Below, piece by piece: positions 17,443-26,299 of a stretch of DNA of 64,000 nt. The DNA is taken from positions 211,994 through 275,993 of the forward strand of contig DCXL01000003.1 of NCBI GenBank assembly GCA_002328415.1. The letters run 5' to 3'. Position 1 is the first letter of the stretch. The number at the start of each line of letters is the position of its first letter. Below the pieces are notes generated by a model that had not been told where the DNA came from, did not search any database, and saw only the letters and a program-made list of their open reading frames with translations. The stretch comes from Micavibrio sp. UBA2137 (GTDB taxonomy: Bacteria; Pseudomonadota; Alphaproteobacteria; Micavibrionales; Micavibrionaceae). The translations under genes and the position numbers were made by a program.

Positions 17443-17603
17443 GTGGTGTCTCAAGAGGTTTGAGCGTGATTTAAGCTTCAAGCATAACGCCTTTCGCACA
17501 AAAAGCCTAGCATACAAAAAGAGAATTTAAGCTGTGCAATAATACTTGCGCACGCGCTCAAGCTATGGCAAAACATGCTTCTCTATTGATGAACATATCT
17601 TAT

Positions 17604-17689
17604 GCGGGTGTGGTGGAATTGGTAGACGCGCTGGATTCAAAATCCAGTGTCCTCTGGACGTGTCGGTTCGAGTCCGACCACCCGCACCA
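17604..17689 (+). tRNA. tRNA-Leu (anticodon CAA)
   Basis: The 86-nt gene begins GCGGGTGTG and ends with an encoded CCA. The acceptor stem GCGGGTG pairs with CACCCGC. The anticodon stem CTGGA/TCCAG encloses the loop TTCAAAA, giving anticodon CAA. A long variable arm (TGTCCTCTGGACG) is present, as expected for leucine tRNA, and the T-loop reads TTCGAGT. Its 3' end is the integration site of the island that follows. Confidence 0.97.
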
Positions 17690-17690
17690 T
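17673..17690 (+). repeat. Left attachment repeat (attL) in tRNA-Leu
   Basis: The 18 bases TCCGACCACCCGCACCAT cover the 3' end of tRNA-Leu plus one base and recur exactly at 26264-26281. An integrase gene starts 72 bases downstream. This is the standard arrangement for tRNA-integrated elements. Confidence 0.9.
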
Positions 17691-17761
17691 CACTAAGAAT
17701 TCCAACTGTTACAGAAGAATAAATTAGCACTTCAACCTTTTTACTACAAAGGAGTGCTACA

Positions 17762-19663
17762 ATGAAATCTGTAGAGCGTCATCTTTATCGTCATAGCAAT
17801 GGTACATACTATTACCGCTATACTTTCCCAGAACTGCATAACCATAAATCTTTTGAAGTTATTACATCTTTAAAGACTAAAGATGCTTATCAAGCCAAAA
17901 GTATTAGTTTAGGCTTAAGAATTATAACCAACAGAATACTTGAAGGGCTTAGTTCTAGTGTTATGCGCGTGAAGCTTAAAAGCGTATCTGATAATCAATT
18001 TAAGATGATAGTGAGAGATTATATTAAAGAGTCTCTTAAACGCATTAAGATGCAAATTGAGAGCGGTAATTCCTATTACACCTATATAGAAAGCCAAGGG
18101 TATGAAAGTCCTGACCTTAAAGACATCAACTGGATAGATAGCAAATCTTATCTTCTGCCAGAGGGCTTTGTATATGAAGCCAACGATATTGAGAAGCTCA
18201 GGAATGAAAGAAATGCTGAGAGTGATATTAGATTTCCTCAGCTTAGCGAAATCAAAGACTTTAATACTGCTAATAATACAGACTTACAAAACCCTACTAC
18301 CTCAGATGTAATAGAGTGGCTCTACTTAAAGCATGATATTTCAGAGTATGTGGCTCAAGGTGCAACTCCGTACAAAAAGCTGATAAGACATCTAGGAGCT
18401 GTTTATCCCTATTTGGAACATGTTAGATATTGTGAAAAGACTGGCGAAGCAGATAACGTTGCAAGTTTTGAAGAGTGGTGCGAGAAACAGCGAGCACACT
18501 TTGCCGAGTATAGGCGTAATCAAAACAGCTCAAGTGTTACTCAGAGGAATACAGTTGATTCTCCGAAACTCTCAGAGCTAATAGAGCCTTATGTTACTGA
18601 AGGTAAGGCGCAAAAACTGGCTCACACAACAATTAAGGATAGGGAAAGTAATATCTTATTCCTGATTGAGATATTAGGGGATGTTCAAATAAATGAACTA
18701 TGTGGAGATAAGGCTAGGAAGGTTAAGGACGTTCTTCTCTCTTTCCCTTCCAATCGAAAGAAGAGGTATCCAGACCTTGAATTATCGGAAATTCTTGAAA
18801 AGGATATACCTGAAAGCGAGATAATATCGGTACGAACCATAAACAAATATATTCAAAACTTTAGCACATTCATTAATTGGGCAAAAAATAATAACTACTA
18901 TAAAGGCGATAATCCGTTTTCAAGATTATCAATTAAATCACCTTCAAAGTCGCAAAGAGACGAAAGACAGCCCTTCACAAACGATGATTTAATAAAGATA
19001 TTTAGTAGTCCTATTTATCAGGGGTCAGCAGGCCCTAAGAATAATCAAAGATATGCAAAGGGCAATTATATAGATAATAAATCTGCGGACTTTTGGGTGC
19101 CGCTTATTGCCCTCTATAGTGGTTTAAGACGTTCTGAGATTTGTGGCCTATACCTTAAAGATATAAGAAAGAGTGAGGGTGATATATGGGTCTTTGATAT
19201 TAATGATGAAGGTACAGGTAAAAAGGCTAAAACGCACTCTACAATTAGGGAGTTACCTATACATAAGAGGTTGATAGAGCTTGGCCTATTAGAAGTTGCG
19301 GAAGAACTTAAGGAAAAGGGGCGCGAAAGACTATTTCCTCAGTTGGAGTTAGATAAGCAAGGTAGTTATGGGGATGCCTACGGCAAACGCTTTGCATATT
19401 TAACTAAAAATAAATTAGGTATCACTGGAGGCAATAAGGCTTTTCATAGTTTTAGGCACAATGTCACAGACGCTATAAGACGTTTAGAAGGGTGTCCAAG
19501 TGATATTGCCCATTATATTACAGGCCATAGCTTTAATGAGAGCGTACAGAGCCGCTATGGCTCAAAACCTGATTTGAAAAGAGTGAAATCTTGGGTGGAT
19601 AAGATTGAATGCCCAGTGTTGGATAGCATTTTAGATAGGATTAAAGAGAGGAATGATGGCTAA
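17762..19663 (+). CDS. Tyrosine-type site-specific integrase of the tRNA-Leu island
   Basis: 633 residues, long for the family. The N-terminal region (LYRHSNGTYYYRYTFP) resembles the arm-binding domain found in long alphaproteobacterial phage-like integrases. The catalytic domain shows SGLRRSEICGL (first Arg, near residue 458), HSFRHN (His-x-x-Arg, near residue 563), TGHSFNES (His) and SRYG with the nucleophile Tyr near residue 600. A strong AAAGGAGTG ribosome binding site precedes the ATG. The gene sits just inside attL and probably directs integration and excision at tRNA-Leu. It is AT-rich compared with the flanking core genes. Confidence 0.93.
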   Translation: MKSVERHLYRHSNGTYYYRYTFPELHNHKSFEVITSLKTKDAYQAKSISLGLRIITNRILEGLSSSVMRVKLKSVSDNQFKMIVRDYIKESLKRIKMQIESGNSYYTYIESQGYESPDLKDINWIDSKSYLLPEGFVYEANDIEKLRNERNAESDIRFPQLSEIKDFNTANNTDLQNPTTSDVIEWLYLKHDISEYVAQGATPYKKLIRHLGAVYPYLEHVRYCEKTGEADNVASFEEWCEKQRAHFAEYRRNQNSSSVTQRNTVDSPKLSELIEPYVTEGKAQKLAHTTIKDRESNILFLIEILGDVQINELCGDKARKVKDVLLSFPSNRKKRYPDLELSEILEKDIPESEIISVRTINKYIQNFSTFINWAKNNNYYKGDNPFSRLSIKSPSKSQRDERQPFTNDDLIKIFSSPIYQGSAGPKNNQRYAKGNYIDNKSADFWVPLIALYSGLRRSEICGLYLKDIRKSEGDIWVFDINDEGTGKKAKTHSTIRELPIHKRLIELGLLEVAEELKEKGRERLFPQLELDKQGSYGDAYGKRFAYLTKNKLGITGGNKAFHSFRHNVTDAIRRLEGCPSDIAHYITGHSFNESVQSRYGSKPDLKRVKSWVDKIECPVLDSILDRIKERNDG

Positions 19664-20609
19664 GGAAAAAGTGAGCAAGTTTAGAAAGTTCTTTAGAGGC
19701 GTCATTGGGACTTCCAGTAAAAAAACAAACGCTGAATTTAAAGTTACAGAAAGAGCTTTATATTCTCTTTTTGTAACAGCGTTTTGGTGTGTATTGATAG
19801 TGCTTGCGATAGGCATTGGATTTACTGTTTTGAAATACTTTAGCGTTGATTTTCTAAATGGTATCAAAATAAATCATATAGGAGCATTAGGAGACTTTTT
19901 TGGAGGCACATTAAACCCGATACTGACATTTCTTACGTTTGTAGGGCTATTGATAACAATAGTTTTACAACAAGCCGAGTTATCTGAAGCCCGTAAAGAA
20001 TTTAAGAAGTCAGCAAATGCTCTTGAACTTCAGAACAAGTCAATAAAAAGACAAAGCTTTGAGAGCACATTTTTTCAGATGTTAACCCTGCATAACACAA
20101 TTATTGATAACATTGAATTTAGTGATAAACGTCATTATCTTCTTCCCCAAAGTCAAACTAAAGTGTTTCAAGGCAGGCAATCACTAAGAGAATTTAATGA
20201 TGCTATAAAAAGAAGTTATTATGATGTCGCAAAAGCACGCAATTATCAAAAAGGTAATGTTAATAATATAAGTCATATTCAAGAGGCCTATAAAGATTTT
20301 TGGAAGGATTACGGAGGTAATCTTTCACATTATTTCAGATATTTATACAACATTATTAGATTTGTAAAAGAAGGCGATTTTTGTGAGGAGTCATACCTTC
20401 GTTTGATTAGGGCTCAATTTACAGACCAAGAGCTTTTTTTACTTTTTTATAATTGCCTCACACCACAAGGTGAAAATTTCAAAGTAATGCTAGAGAAATT
20501 AGGTGTAAAAGATAGTTTTGCTTTTTTTAATAACCTTAGTGCGAGCCAACTCATAGAACCGTCTCACTATCATCTTATGGATAAGTCAGTTTTTGTAAAA
20601 GGAGGCTAA
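19653..20609 (+). CDS. Putative phage abortive infection protein (PutAbiC-like)
   Basis: 318 residues. Two hydrophobic segments (about residues 33-57 and 82-106) flank the GDFFGGTLNPILTFLTFVGL region. A coiled-coil-like helix (QQAELSEARKEFKKSANALE) and then the block FESTFFQMLTLHNTIIDNI follow. This order is characteristic of the putative AbiC-type abortive infection family. The C-terminal half is soluble and probably cytoplasmic. The start overlaps the integrase gene by 11 bases (8 if the second ATG is used), so the two are probably translated from one message. Abortive infection function is inferred from family similarity. Confidence 0.75.
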   Translation: MMAKEKVSKFRKFFRGVIGTSSKKTNAEFKVTERALYSLFVTAFWCVLIVLAIGIGFTVLKYFSVDFLNGIKINHIGALGDFFGGTLNPILTFLTFVGLLITIVLQQAELSEARKEFKKSANALELQNKSIKRQSFESTFFQMLTLHNTIIDNIEFSDKRHYLLPQSQTKVFQGRQSLREFNDAIKRSYYDVAKARNYQKGNVNNISHIQEAYKDFWKDYGGNLSHYFRYLYNIIRFVKEGDFCEESYLRLIRAQFTDQELFLLFYNCLTPQGENFKVMLEKLGVKDSFAFFNNLSASQLIEPSHYHLMDKSVFVKGG

Positions 20610-20717
20610 TATAATGCTTCGTAAGGGTGGTGAGTTTTGCTAAGCGCCTGTATTTATTAAAACAATCAAGAAATTTAATCTTTGATGGTAAGGTTTATGA
20701 GTGCTTTGTAGGTAACT

Positions 20718-20921
20718 CTATTCAAACAATATTTTAGGATTAATTTGTAATACTGAGCAAATTGTAAGCAACAAACCTACCGTTATATTGGCTTTTCCGT
20801 TTTCGATGTCTGATATGTAACTTCTATCAATATCGCCTTCTATGGCTAATTGCTCTTGGGTAAGGCCTTTAAGTTTTCTAGCCTCTGCAATTTTACTGCC
20901 TATGGTTTTAATCGTTGCCAT
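20718..20921 (-). CDS. XRE-family HTH regulator of the island
   Basis: 67 residues, almost entirely one Cro/C1-type helix-turn-helix (IAEARKLKGLTQEQLAIEGD, then DRSYISDIENGKANITVG). This small size is typical of phage-like repressors and restriction-modification controllers. It is the only minus-strand gene in the island and is divergent from the secreted protein and polymerase-like genes, which it may repress; this is inference. Confidence 0.85.
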   Translation of the reverse strand: MATIKTIGSKIAEARKLKGLTQEQLAIEGDIDRSYISDIENGKANITVGLLLTICSVLQINPKILFE

Positions 20922-20985
20922 AACAGTAAATGTTGGTTATTTTCTACATTATGTCCTTAGAACATATTCCACATTTGGTTTTCTA

Positions 20986-21462
20986 ATGAAGCTTACAATA
21001 GCTATTATTGGTTTTCTTCTTATTGCATATTCTAACTATGCTCATGCTATCAGCCTCTCTAAAGAAGATTTTAATATGTCTTCAGCAGAATATTACACTC
21101 TTTGTAATCCTCAGGATTTAAAATCTGATAAAGGTAAAAGTAGCCTAGAAAAATGTAGAGATTTTACGGTTGTCAGCATTGATAGTTTTAGTGAGGCCTT
21201 GAATGAAAAGGAAGGTGTGAATTGCAATGCACGTGAAGACTTTAGCTTAGAAAGTCTTGTAGAGCTTATAAATGACCACTCGGAACTTATCGAAAATAAT
21301 CCTGAATATTTAAATGAAAAAGCCGTTAAAACTCTCCTTCTACAATATTTAAAAAATGAGCACTGCGGAAAGATTAAAGAGGGGAATGCTCTTTATGATT
21401 TTTGGAAAAAGGGCATGACAAAATGGCTAGGTACTATGACATTTGGCATAGTAGGTGAGTAA
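20986..21462 (+). CDS. Secreted Rap1a/Tai-like protein
   Basis: 158 residues from the ATG at 20986. The first 21 residues (MKLTIAIIGFLLIAYSNYAHA) are a clear signal peptide. The mature part has four cysteines (YTLCNPQD, EKCRDF, VNCNARED and EHCGKI) and ends with a pattern of LVELINDHSEL, then LLLQYLKNEHC, which follows the Rap1a/Tai immunity-protein layout (Pfam-type family, about 100 residues, two disulfides). It would act in the periplasm. Known members protect against type VI secreted amidases; whether this one does is unknown. No clear ribosome binding site was seen. Confidence 0.62.
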   Translation: MKLTIAIIGFLLIAYSNYAHAISLSKEDFNMSSAEYYTLCNPQDLKSDKGKSSLEKCRDFTVVSIDSFSEALNEKEGVNCNAREDFSLESLVELINDHSELIENNPEYLNEKAVKTLLLQYLKNEHCGKIKEGNALYDFWKKGMTKWLGTMTFGIVGE

Positions 21463-21478
21463 TGTAGTATATTAGGCC

Positions 21479-23008
21479 ATGCCTAATTTTACCTATGACC
21501 CATTTGAACATGCTTCTCATCTACAGCACTTTGTTTATGACGAACAGCATGAGTTTGATAAAGAGCTAATAAAGGCGTTTGCTATTGAATTTGAAAAGGG
21601 CACACAGAATACAAGAGATGGTCGTCCCCAGATAGGAACTCTAAAGGCAATTGCCCCGATTATTTGTAATTTCAGATATACATTGCAAAGAGGTGAGTTT
21701 GAAGGGGCTTATAACTTCTACTTTCGCTATTCTAGAAACCGTAGCCACGTATCAGCTTTTAATACAGGTTATACCAATCGAATTAATCGCGTTATAGAGC
21801 ATCTTGATAGGCTTGGTTATATCATACATTTCCCTTCTGAGCGTAACTCTGACAGGCAAAGCCGTTTCAAATTTACACCTCTGATGGCTGAGATATTAAA
21901 AGAGCTTAAACCCAAAGATATTATAGACCCTCTTGATAACGATAAGAGCTATTCAGGCGTTCTATGGACTCCTGAACATGAAATATATGTGAAGCCTTGG
22001 GTAAGAAGACAATATAGCCCTCAGGGGCGCCCTCAGAGCGATATAAGAAGGGTGAGGGCGCGACTGGGTAATTCTCCATATAAAAGAACTATAGCTAACG
22101 ATTTGCGCGCTCATAATGATTATTTAGAGGGGGTAGATATTAAGATAGATACTAACTCTCTAAACACCCCCGAAAAACAAAGACTTTATAAACAATTTGA
22201 GAAAAGATTTCCGCCCTCTATTAGAAGAAAAAGATTGTTTCGTTTGTTTTTCAATAATGCCCTTACGCAATATGGACGTTTTCATAAGGGTTGGTGGCAA
22301 TTTCTAAATAGTTCTTTAAGGCCACATCTGCTCATTAACGATGAGAATACTGTTGAACTCGACTATGGTGGCTTACAGCCAAATATACTTTTCTCTCTTA
22401 ACCAAGTAGATGTTGGCGATAATTATGACCCTTATAAAATAGAAAATAAAAATAGGGGTAATGGTGAAGAACGCTATCATTATAGACCTCTAGTGAAGAA
22501 ATGTTTCATGTTCATAGCTAATGGACGTACGCCTGAAAGATACCTCACTAGCGTTAAGGGTAATCTTACAAGAGATATAAATGGAACACCTATAGAAGAA
22601 CGAAACTCAAAGTCTTATCAAAAGAAAGTTAGCCTCAGAGAGCAATTAAATGATGAAGATTACTGCGATAGGTTTAAAGAGGATTTAAAACACGCTTGGT
22701 TAACTATATGGGACAATTTTGAAGAAGAAGCGTATCTATGGAGACATCTCACAATCAAAGAAACAGAGATAACAAATAACATTCATAATAGAATGAGGGC
22801 TCTAGATATCCCTGTTCTTAGTATTCACGATAGCTACATTGTTCCTATTAACCGTGCACAGACTTTAAGGGATGTAATGGTAGAAGAATTTCAAAATGTC
22901 CTTAGCGTTAATAGAATTCCTCTTATTAAAGAAGAAGGTTTGGAAACTGATATTAGAGATGAGCTCACTGTTATTGAGTTTGATGATTATTATGATGAGA
23001 TTAGTTAG
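21479..23008 (+). CDS. Stand-alone family-A-polymerase-like protein
   Basis: 509 residues of an uncharacterised family. Three blocks in the C-terminal half match the order and spacing of family-A polymerase motifs. Motif A is VELDYGGLQPNILFSL with Asp295. Motif B is RPLVKKCFMFIANG, with Arg336 and Lys340, in the same 14-residue frame as the R-x3-K-x7-YG motif of DNA polymerase I. Motif C is SIHDSYIVP with His450-Asp451, close to the HDS form of T7-type RNA polymerases. Both presumed metal-binding aspartates are present. No exonuclease domain is seen; the N-terminal half (residues 1-250) is of unknown fold and rich in Arg. It lies 16 bases after the secreted protein gene. A polymerase or primase activity is inference. 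Confidence 0.6.
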   Translation: MPNFTYDPFEHASHLQHFVYDEQHEFDKELIKAFAIEFEKGTQNTRDGRPQIGTLKAIAPIICNFRYTLQRGEFEGAYNFYFRYSRNRSHVSAFNTGYTNRINRVIEHLDRLGYIIHFPSERNSDRQSRFKFTPLMAEILKELKPKDIIDPLDNDKSYSGVLWTPEHEIYVKPWVRRQYSPQGRPQSDIRRVRARLGNSPYKRTIANDLRAHNDYLEGVDIKIDTNSLNTPEKQRLYKQFEKRFPPSIRRKRLFRLFFNNALTQYGRFHKGWWQFLNSSLRPHLLINDENTVELDYGGLQPNILFSLNQVDVGDNYDPYKIENKNRGNGEERYHYRPLVKKCFMFIANGRTPERYLTSVKGNLTRDINGTPIEERNSKSYQKKVSLREQLNDEDYCDRFKEDLKHAWLTIWDNFEEEAYLWRHLTIKETEITNNIHNRMRALDIPVLSIHDSYIVPINRAQTLRDVMVEEFQNVLSVNRIPLIKEEGLETDIRDELTVIEFDDYYDEIS

Positions 23009-23349
23009 TGGACTTTTTCTCTAATTCTCTCTTCTAAATCCACCTATTCAGCACTCTTCTCATTTTATAAACACTCACCCCTTTTACGGGGGTTCGTTTA
23101 ATGAGCTATTGCTATGAATGCCTGTCCTATAGCTTGTTTTCTAACTTAATGCTTAATATTGCTCTCTATATTTATTCTAGCCGCTCTCTTACTGACCATT
23201 AAAAAGCCAATTTCTTCTATATACTAAGGTAAAAAGGTGTAGAGGCTTTAATGGTTACATCGCTTAGTTAGGGAAAAAAAATAGAAAATATTTGTTTATT
23301 CATATGAAGGTTACTACTGTATCTGTAAATAGGAAATGGAAGGTGACTA
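23009..23349. other. Non-coding interval inside the tRNA-Leu island
   Basis: The 341-base gap holds no convincing gene. A short hairpin, ACCCC (23077-23081) with GGGGT (23089-23093), followed by TTCGTTTAAT, may end transcription of the polymerase-like gene. The last 100 bases are AT-rich and probably carry the promoter of the STAND gene, which has a GGAAGGTGA ribosome binding site. Confidence 0.4.
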
Positions 23350-26052
23350 GTGCAGGCAATATCAACATATACAGTTTTTATATCTAGCCCAAGTGATATG
23401 GCTGAGGAACGACAAATTGTAGAAGAGGCCGTTAAAAAGTTCTCTGAAACTTATTCCAACAGAGGTATTGCTTTTAAAACAGTTCAATCAAAAGACGTGG
23501 CGTCTAAGTTTGGAGAAACAGCCCAAAATGTTATTAACGATTCAATAAAGGGATATGACATTTATATAGGAATTATGGGTGCTAAATTTGGAACGCAAAC
23601 TATAAATTTTGGCTCTGGTACTGAAGAAGAGTTTTACATTGCCCTAGATGAAAGTACTAAGAAAAATGAAGAGCTCCATGTGGGGTTTTTGTTTAAAGAA
23701 GTTAGCACTAGCGTAGATGATTTCTCCGACTATCAGTTAGAACAATATACGCTAGTTAGAAAGTTTAAAACTAAGATTTCTACATTGGGCTTATATCAAA
23801 CATTTCAAGACAACGATATTTTAGTTCAGCACACAAATAAGATTTTACAAGATTTTATAACTAGAACCAGAGGTGAAGACTCTCTCAAAGCGCACCAATC
23901 TGAAATGCTAGTAGATAGTCCGATTAGAGATAGGTTTACTATTAATCAAGATTTTTATTCTACTGTTTTGAATTCAGTCGGAGCTGATATATCAAATAAC
24001 AATAAAGTAAGTATTCTACTAAATGACATATATGTACCATTGGATTTGAGTGCAATTGACTATGAGGACAATTCTGATGAAGAGTATTTGGAAACTGAAA
24101 TTGTATCTGCGACAGCTTTAACTAATTACGACAATTCCCCCGATACAAAAGTGATTGTAATTGGTGATGAGAATTCAGGCAAAACGACTCTTACTAAACA
24201 ACTATACCTTGAATACCACGCTAATGGCGTTATTCCTGTGAGTATCAAAGGTGATATAATCAGGAATGCTCAAGTAAAAGACTTGCTTAAGAAGGTAGAC
24301 CAAAGTTTTATTGACCAGTATAACTCTGACGCTCTAACGGCCTATAAAAATCTTGAAAAGAGTAAAAAGCTATTAATTATTGATGACTTGGACAGCTCTA
24401 CGCTAAACGCAAAACATCTATTGAAAATTGTTAATGAGCTAGAGGATTATTTCTCCCATATCTTTGTTACTGTTGACGATATTTTCTTACTAAATGCCAA
24501 TATTTCTAGCGCAGGAACTTTATCTCATATTGATAATTTCAATAAATATAAAATCCGCGATGTGGGTTACAACCTCAGAGATAAAATAGTACAGCGTTGG
24601 ATATTAGCAGGCCGAGAAGACAAGGTCATGCCTGAAGAGCTATTCTCACTTACTGAGACTTATAGAGGCTTAATTGATAAAATAATTGGCGCAAACTTTG
24701 TCCCAAAGAAGCCTTTTGTTGTGTTAGTGCTTCTACAGGCTATCTCTGGTGGTACATCCAATGAATTAGCCCAGAGTAGTTATGTTAGATATTACAAATA
24801 TTTAATTGATAGCACATTATTGGGAGCTATCCATCGCAATAAAATTGATATTTACTACGGTTTTTTACCTGAGTTAGCCAACTTCATAAGTCAAAGTGAT
24901 GGCAAGGTAATTTCAGATGAAAAATTTGATGACCTCATCAGTGACTATAGAGAACGTAAGGGGTTCCCCGATAATTTACTAGATGACTTAAAAAGTAATT
25001 TAATCAGTTTGGGCGTGGTCACGCATTCCTATGGGGAGTTGAAATTTAAGCATAGTTACTACTATTACTATTTTTTAGGGCAATACCTTAAAGACAACAT
25101 TAGTAAACCTGAAATTAGAGATAGAATAAGGCAAGTTTGTACTAAGTTACATATTAAGGATAGCTCAAATACTATTATATTCCTTTCCTACCACACTAAT
25201 GATTCAATTATCATAGATAGCATTAACGAAGTTACTAAGAATCTTTTTGCAGAATTTGATGTTTTTGACTTTAATGACGAGCCAACTAGAACTTTAAACT
25301 CTCTTGTCTCTTTAGAGCCAGAGACGCTTATTGAAAGCAAAAATAAAGAAGAGGAAGAACGTGAGCGTTTACTTCTAGATAGAGATAGGCGAACAGAGGT
25401 CGGAGAAAAAGAACCTGAATTAGAAGTGCAAGAAGCCTATTCTACACTGAGCAAAATAAATATAGCATTTAAATCTATAGAGATAATAGGTCAACTTCTT
25501 AAGAATCATTATGCTACACTTGATGCAGAGCCTAAAAAAGAGCTTTATAAAAAAGCACTGGATTTAGGCTTAAGGACGTTAAATGTTTTTATTGAAAATC
25601 TCGCAGCTGACCCTGAGCCGTTGTTTGAGCATTTAAAACAACAGGGAAAAAATGTGGATGTTGAAAAGAATAGGCATAGAGCCATATTTGGGTTTGCCAG
25701 TTTGGTTGTGTTTGGCGTAATCAAAAATATTTCTCAAGCAACAGGTGCCTATGAATTATCAAAAACTTACGAAGATGTTATTTCTAATGATAGATTATCC
25801 ATCTACGAAACAATTTTGCTAGCAACCAAGATGGACTTTCCCAATGAATTTCCAATCAAAGAGATGAAAAAACTTGTATCTAGTTTAAGCAATAATCATT
25901 TAGCCATAAACACTATACGAGGGCTTACTGTAAACCGTCTTTATATGCGCCCTATAGATGACTATCAAACTCATCAACAAATATGTAATACAGTTGGATT
26001 GAAAATTAATAAGCAGATATTGATTGAAGAAAAAGGGCGCAAGGCTTCTTAA
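23350..26052 (+). CDS. DUF4062-STAND NTPase (candidate anti-phage protein)
   Basis: 900 residues from a GTG start. Residues 5-110 match DUF4062 (YTVFISSPSDMAEERQIVEEA, then GYDIYIGIMGAKFGT), a domain related to TIR-like/effector modules. A STAND-type P-loop NTPase follows: Walker A GDENSGKTT with Lys278, Walker B LLIIDDLDS with Asp345, then winged-helix-like segments to about residue 590. The rest is helical, with a highly charged Glu/Lys-rich linker near residue 660-700. DUF4062 plus NTPase plus helical C-terminus is the organisation of several bacterial immune sensors, where the C-terminus recognises phage products and the N-terminus acts. The gene is the last in the island, next to attR. 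The trigger and activity are unknown. Confidence 0.75.
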   Translation: MQAISTYTVFISSPSDMAEERQIVEEAVKKFSETYSNRGIAFKTVQSKDVASKFGETAQNVINDSIKGYDIYIGIMGAKFGTQTINFGSGTEEEFYIALDESTKKNEELHVGFLFKEVSTSVDDFSDYQLEQYTLVRKFKTKISTLGLYQTFQDNDILVQHTNKILQDFITRTRGEDSLKAHQSEMLVDSPIRDRFTINQDFYSTVLNSVGADISNNNKVSILLNDIYVPLDLSAIDYEDNSDEEYLETEIVSATALTNYDNSPDTKVIVIGDENSGKTTLTKQLYLEYHANGVIPVSIKGDIIRNAQVKDLLKKVDQSFIDQYNSDALTAYKNLEKSKKLLIIDDLDSSTLNAKHLLKIVNELEDYFSHIFVTVDDIFLLNANISSAGTLSHIDNFNKYKIRDVGYNLRDKIVQRWILAGREDKVMPEELFSLTETYRGLIDKIIGANFVPKKPFVVLVLLQAISGGTSNELAQSSYVRYYKYLIDSTLLGAIHRNKIDIYYGFLPELANFISQSDGKVISDEKFDDLISDYRERKGFPDNLLDDLKSNLISLGVVTHSYGELKFKHSYYYYYFLGQYLKDNISKPEIRDRIRQVCTKLHIKDSSNTIIFLSYHTNDSIIIDSINEVTKNLFAEFDVFDFNDEPTRTLNSLVSLEPETLIESKNKEEEERERLLLDRDRRTEVGEKEPELEVQEAYSTLSKINIAFKSIEIIGQLLKNHYATLDAEPKKELYKKALDLGLRTLNVFIENLAADPEPLFEHLKQQGKNVDVEKNRHRAIFGFASLVVFGVIKNISQATGAYELSKTYEDVISNDRLSIYETILLATKMDFPNEFPIKEMKKLVSSLSNNHLAINTIRGLTVNRLYMRPIDDYQTHQQICNTVGLKINKQILIEEKGRKAS

Positions 26053-26263
26053 AATTCATTCGATTGTGAGAGGTGCTACATACTACATTATGATAGCCCC
26101 CTCTTTTTCTGGGGTGGGGGGTAGCAAATTCAATAAATTGACAGGTGGAAACCTAAAGTTTGATTGATTTTTATACAAAAATTTACTACAAATAAGAGTT
26201 AAATATAAGTGCTTAAAGCTCTTTAATAGCAGTTTATCTAGATTCTTATTCTTTCGTGCGGTC
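26053..26263. other. Non-coding right end of the tRNA-Leu island
   Basis: AT-rich sequence between the STAND gene and attR. It holds a pyrimidine run followed by a G-run (about 26096-26126) that can fold as CCCC/GGGG and may be the terminator of the STAND gene. Integrase arm-binding sites would be expected here but none could be identified by eye. Confidence 0.4.
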
Positions 26264-26281
26264 TCCGACCACCCGCACCAT
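26264..26281 (+). repeat. Right attachment repeat (attR)
   Basis: An exact copy of the 18 bases at 17673-17690, which is the 3' end of tRNA-Leu. The bases before it do not continue the tRNA, so this is the displaced tRNA end. It marks the right border of an 8.6-kb island, after which core sequence (hemA) resumes. Confidence 0.9.
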
Positions 26282-26299
26282 TCACCTTAAATTCTGAAA

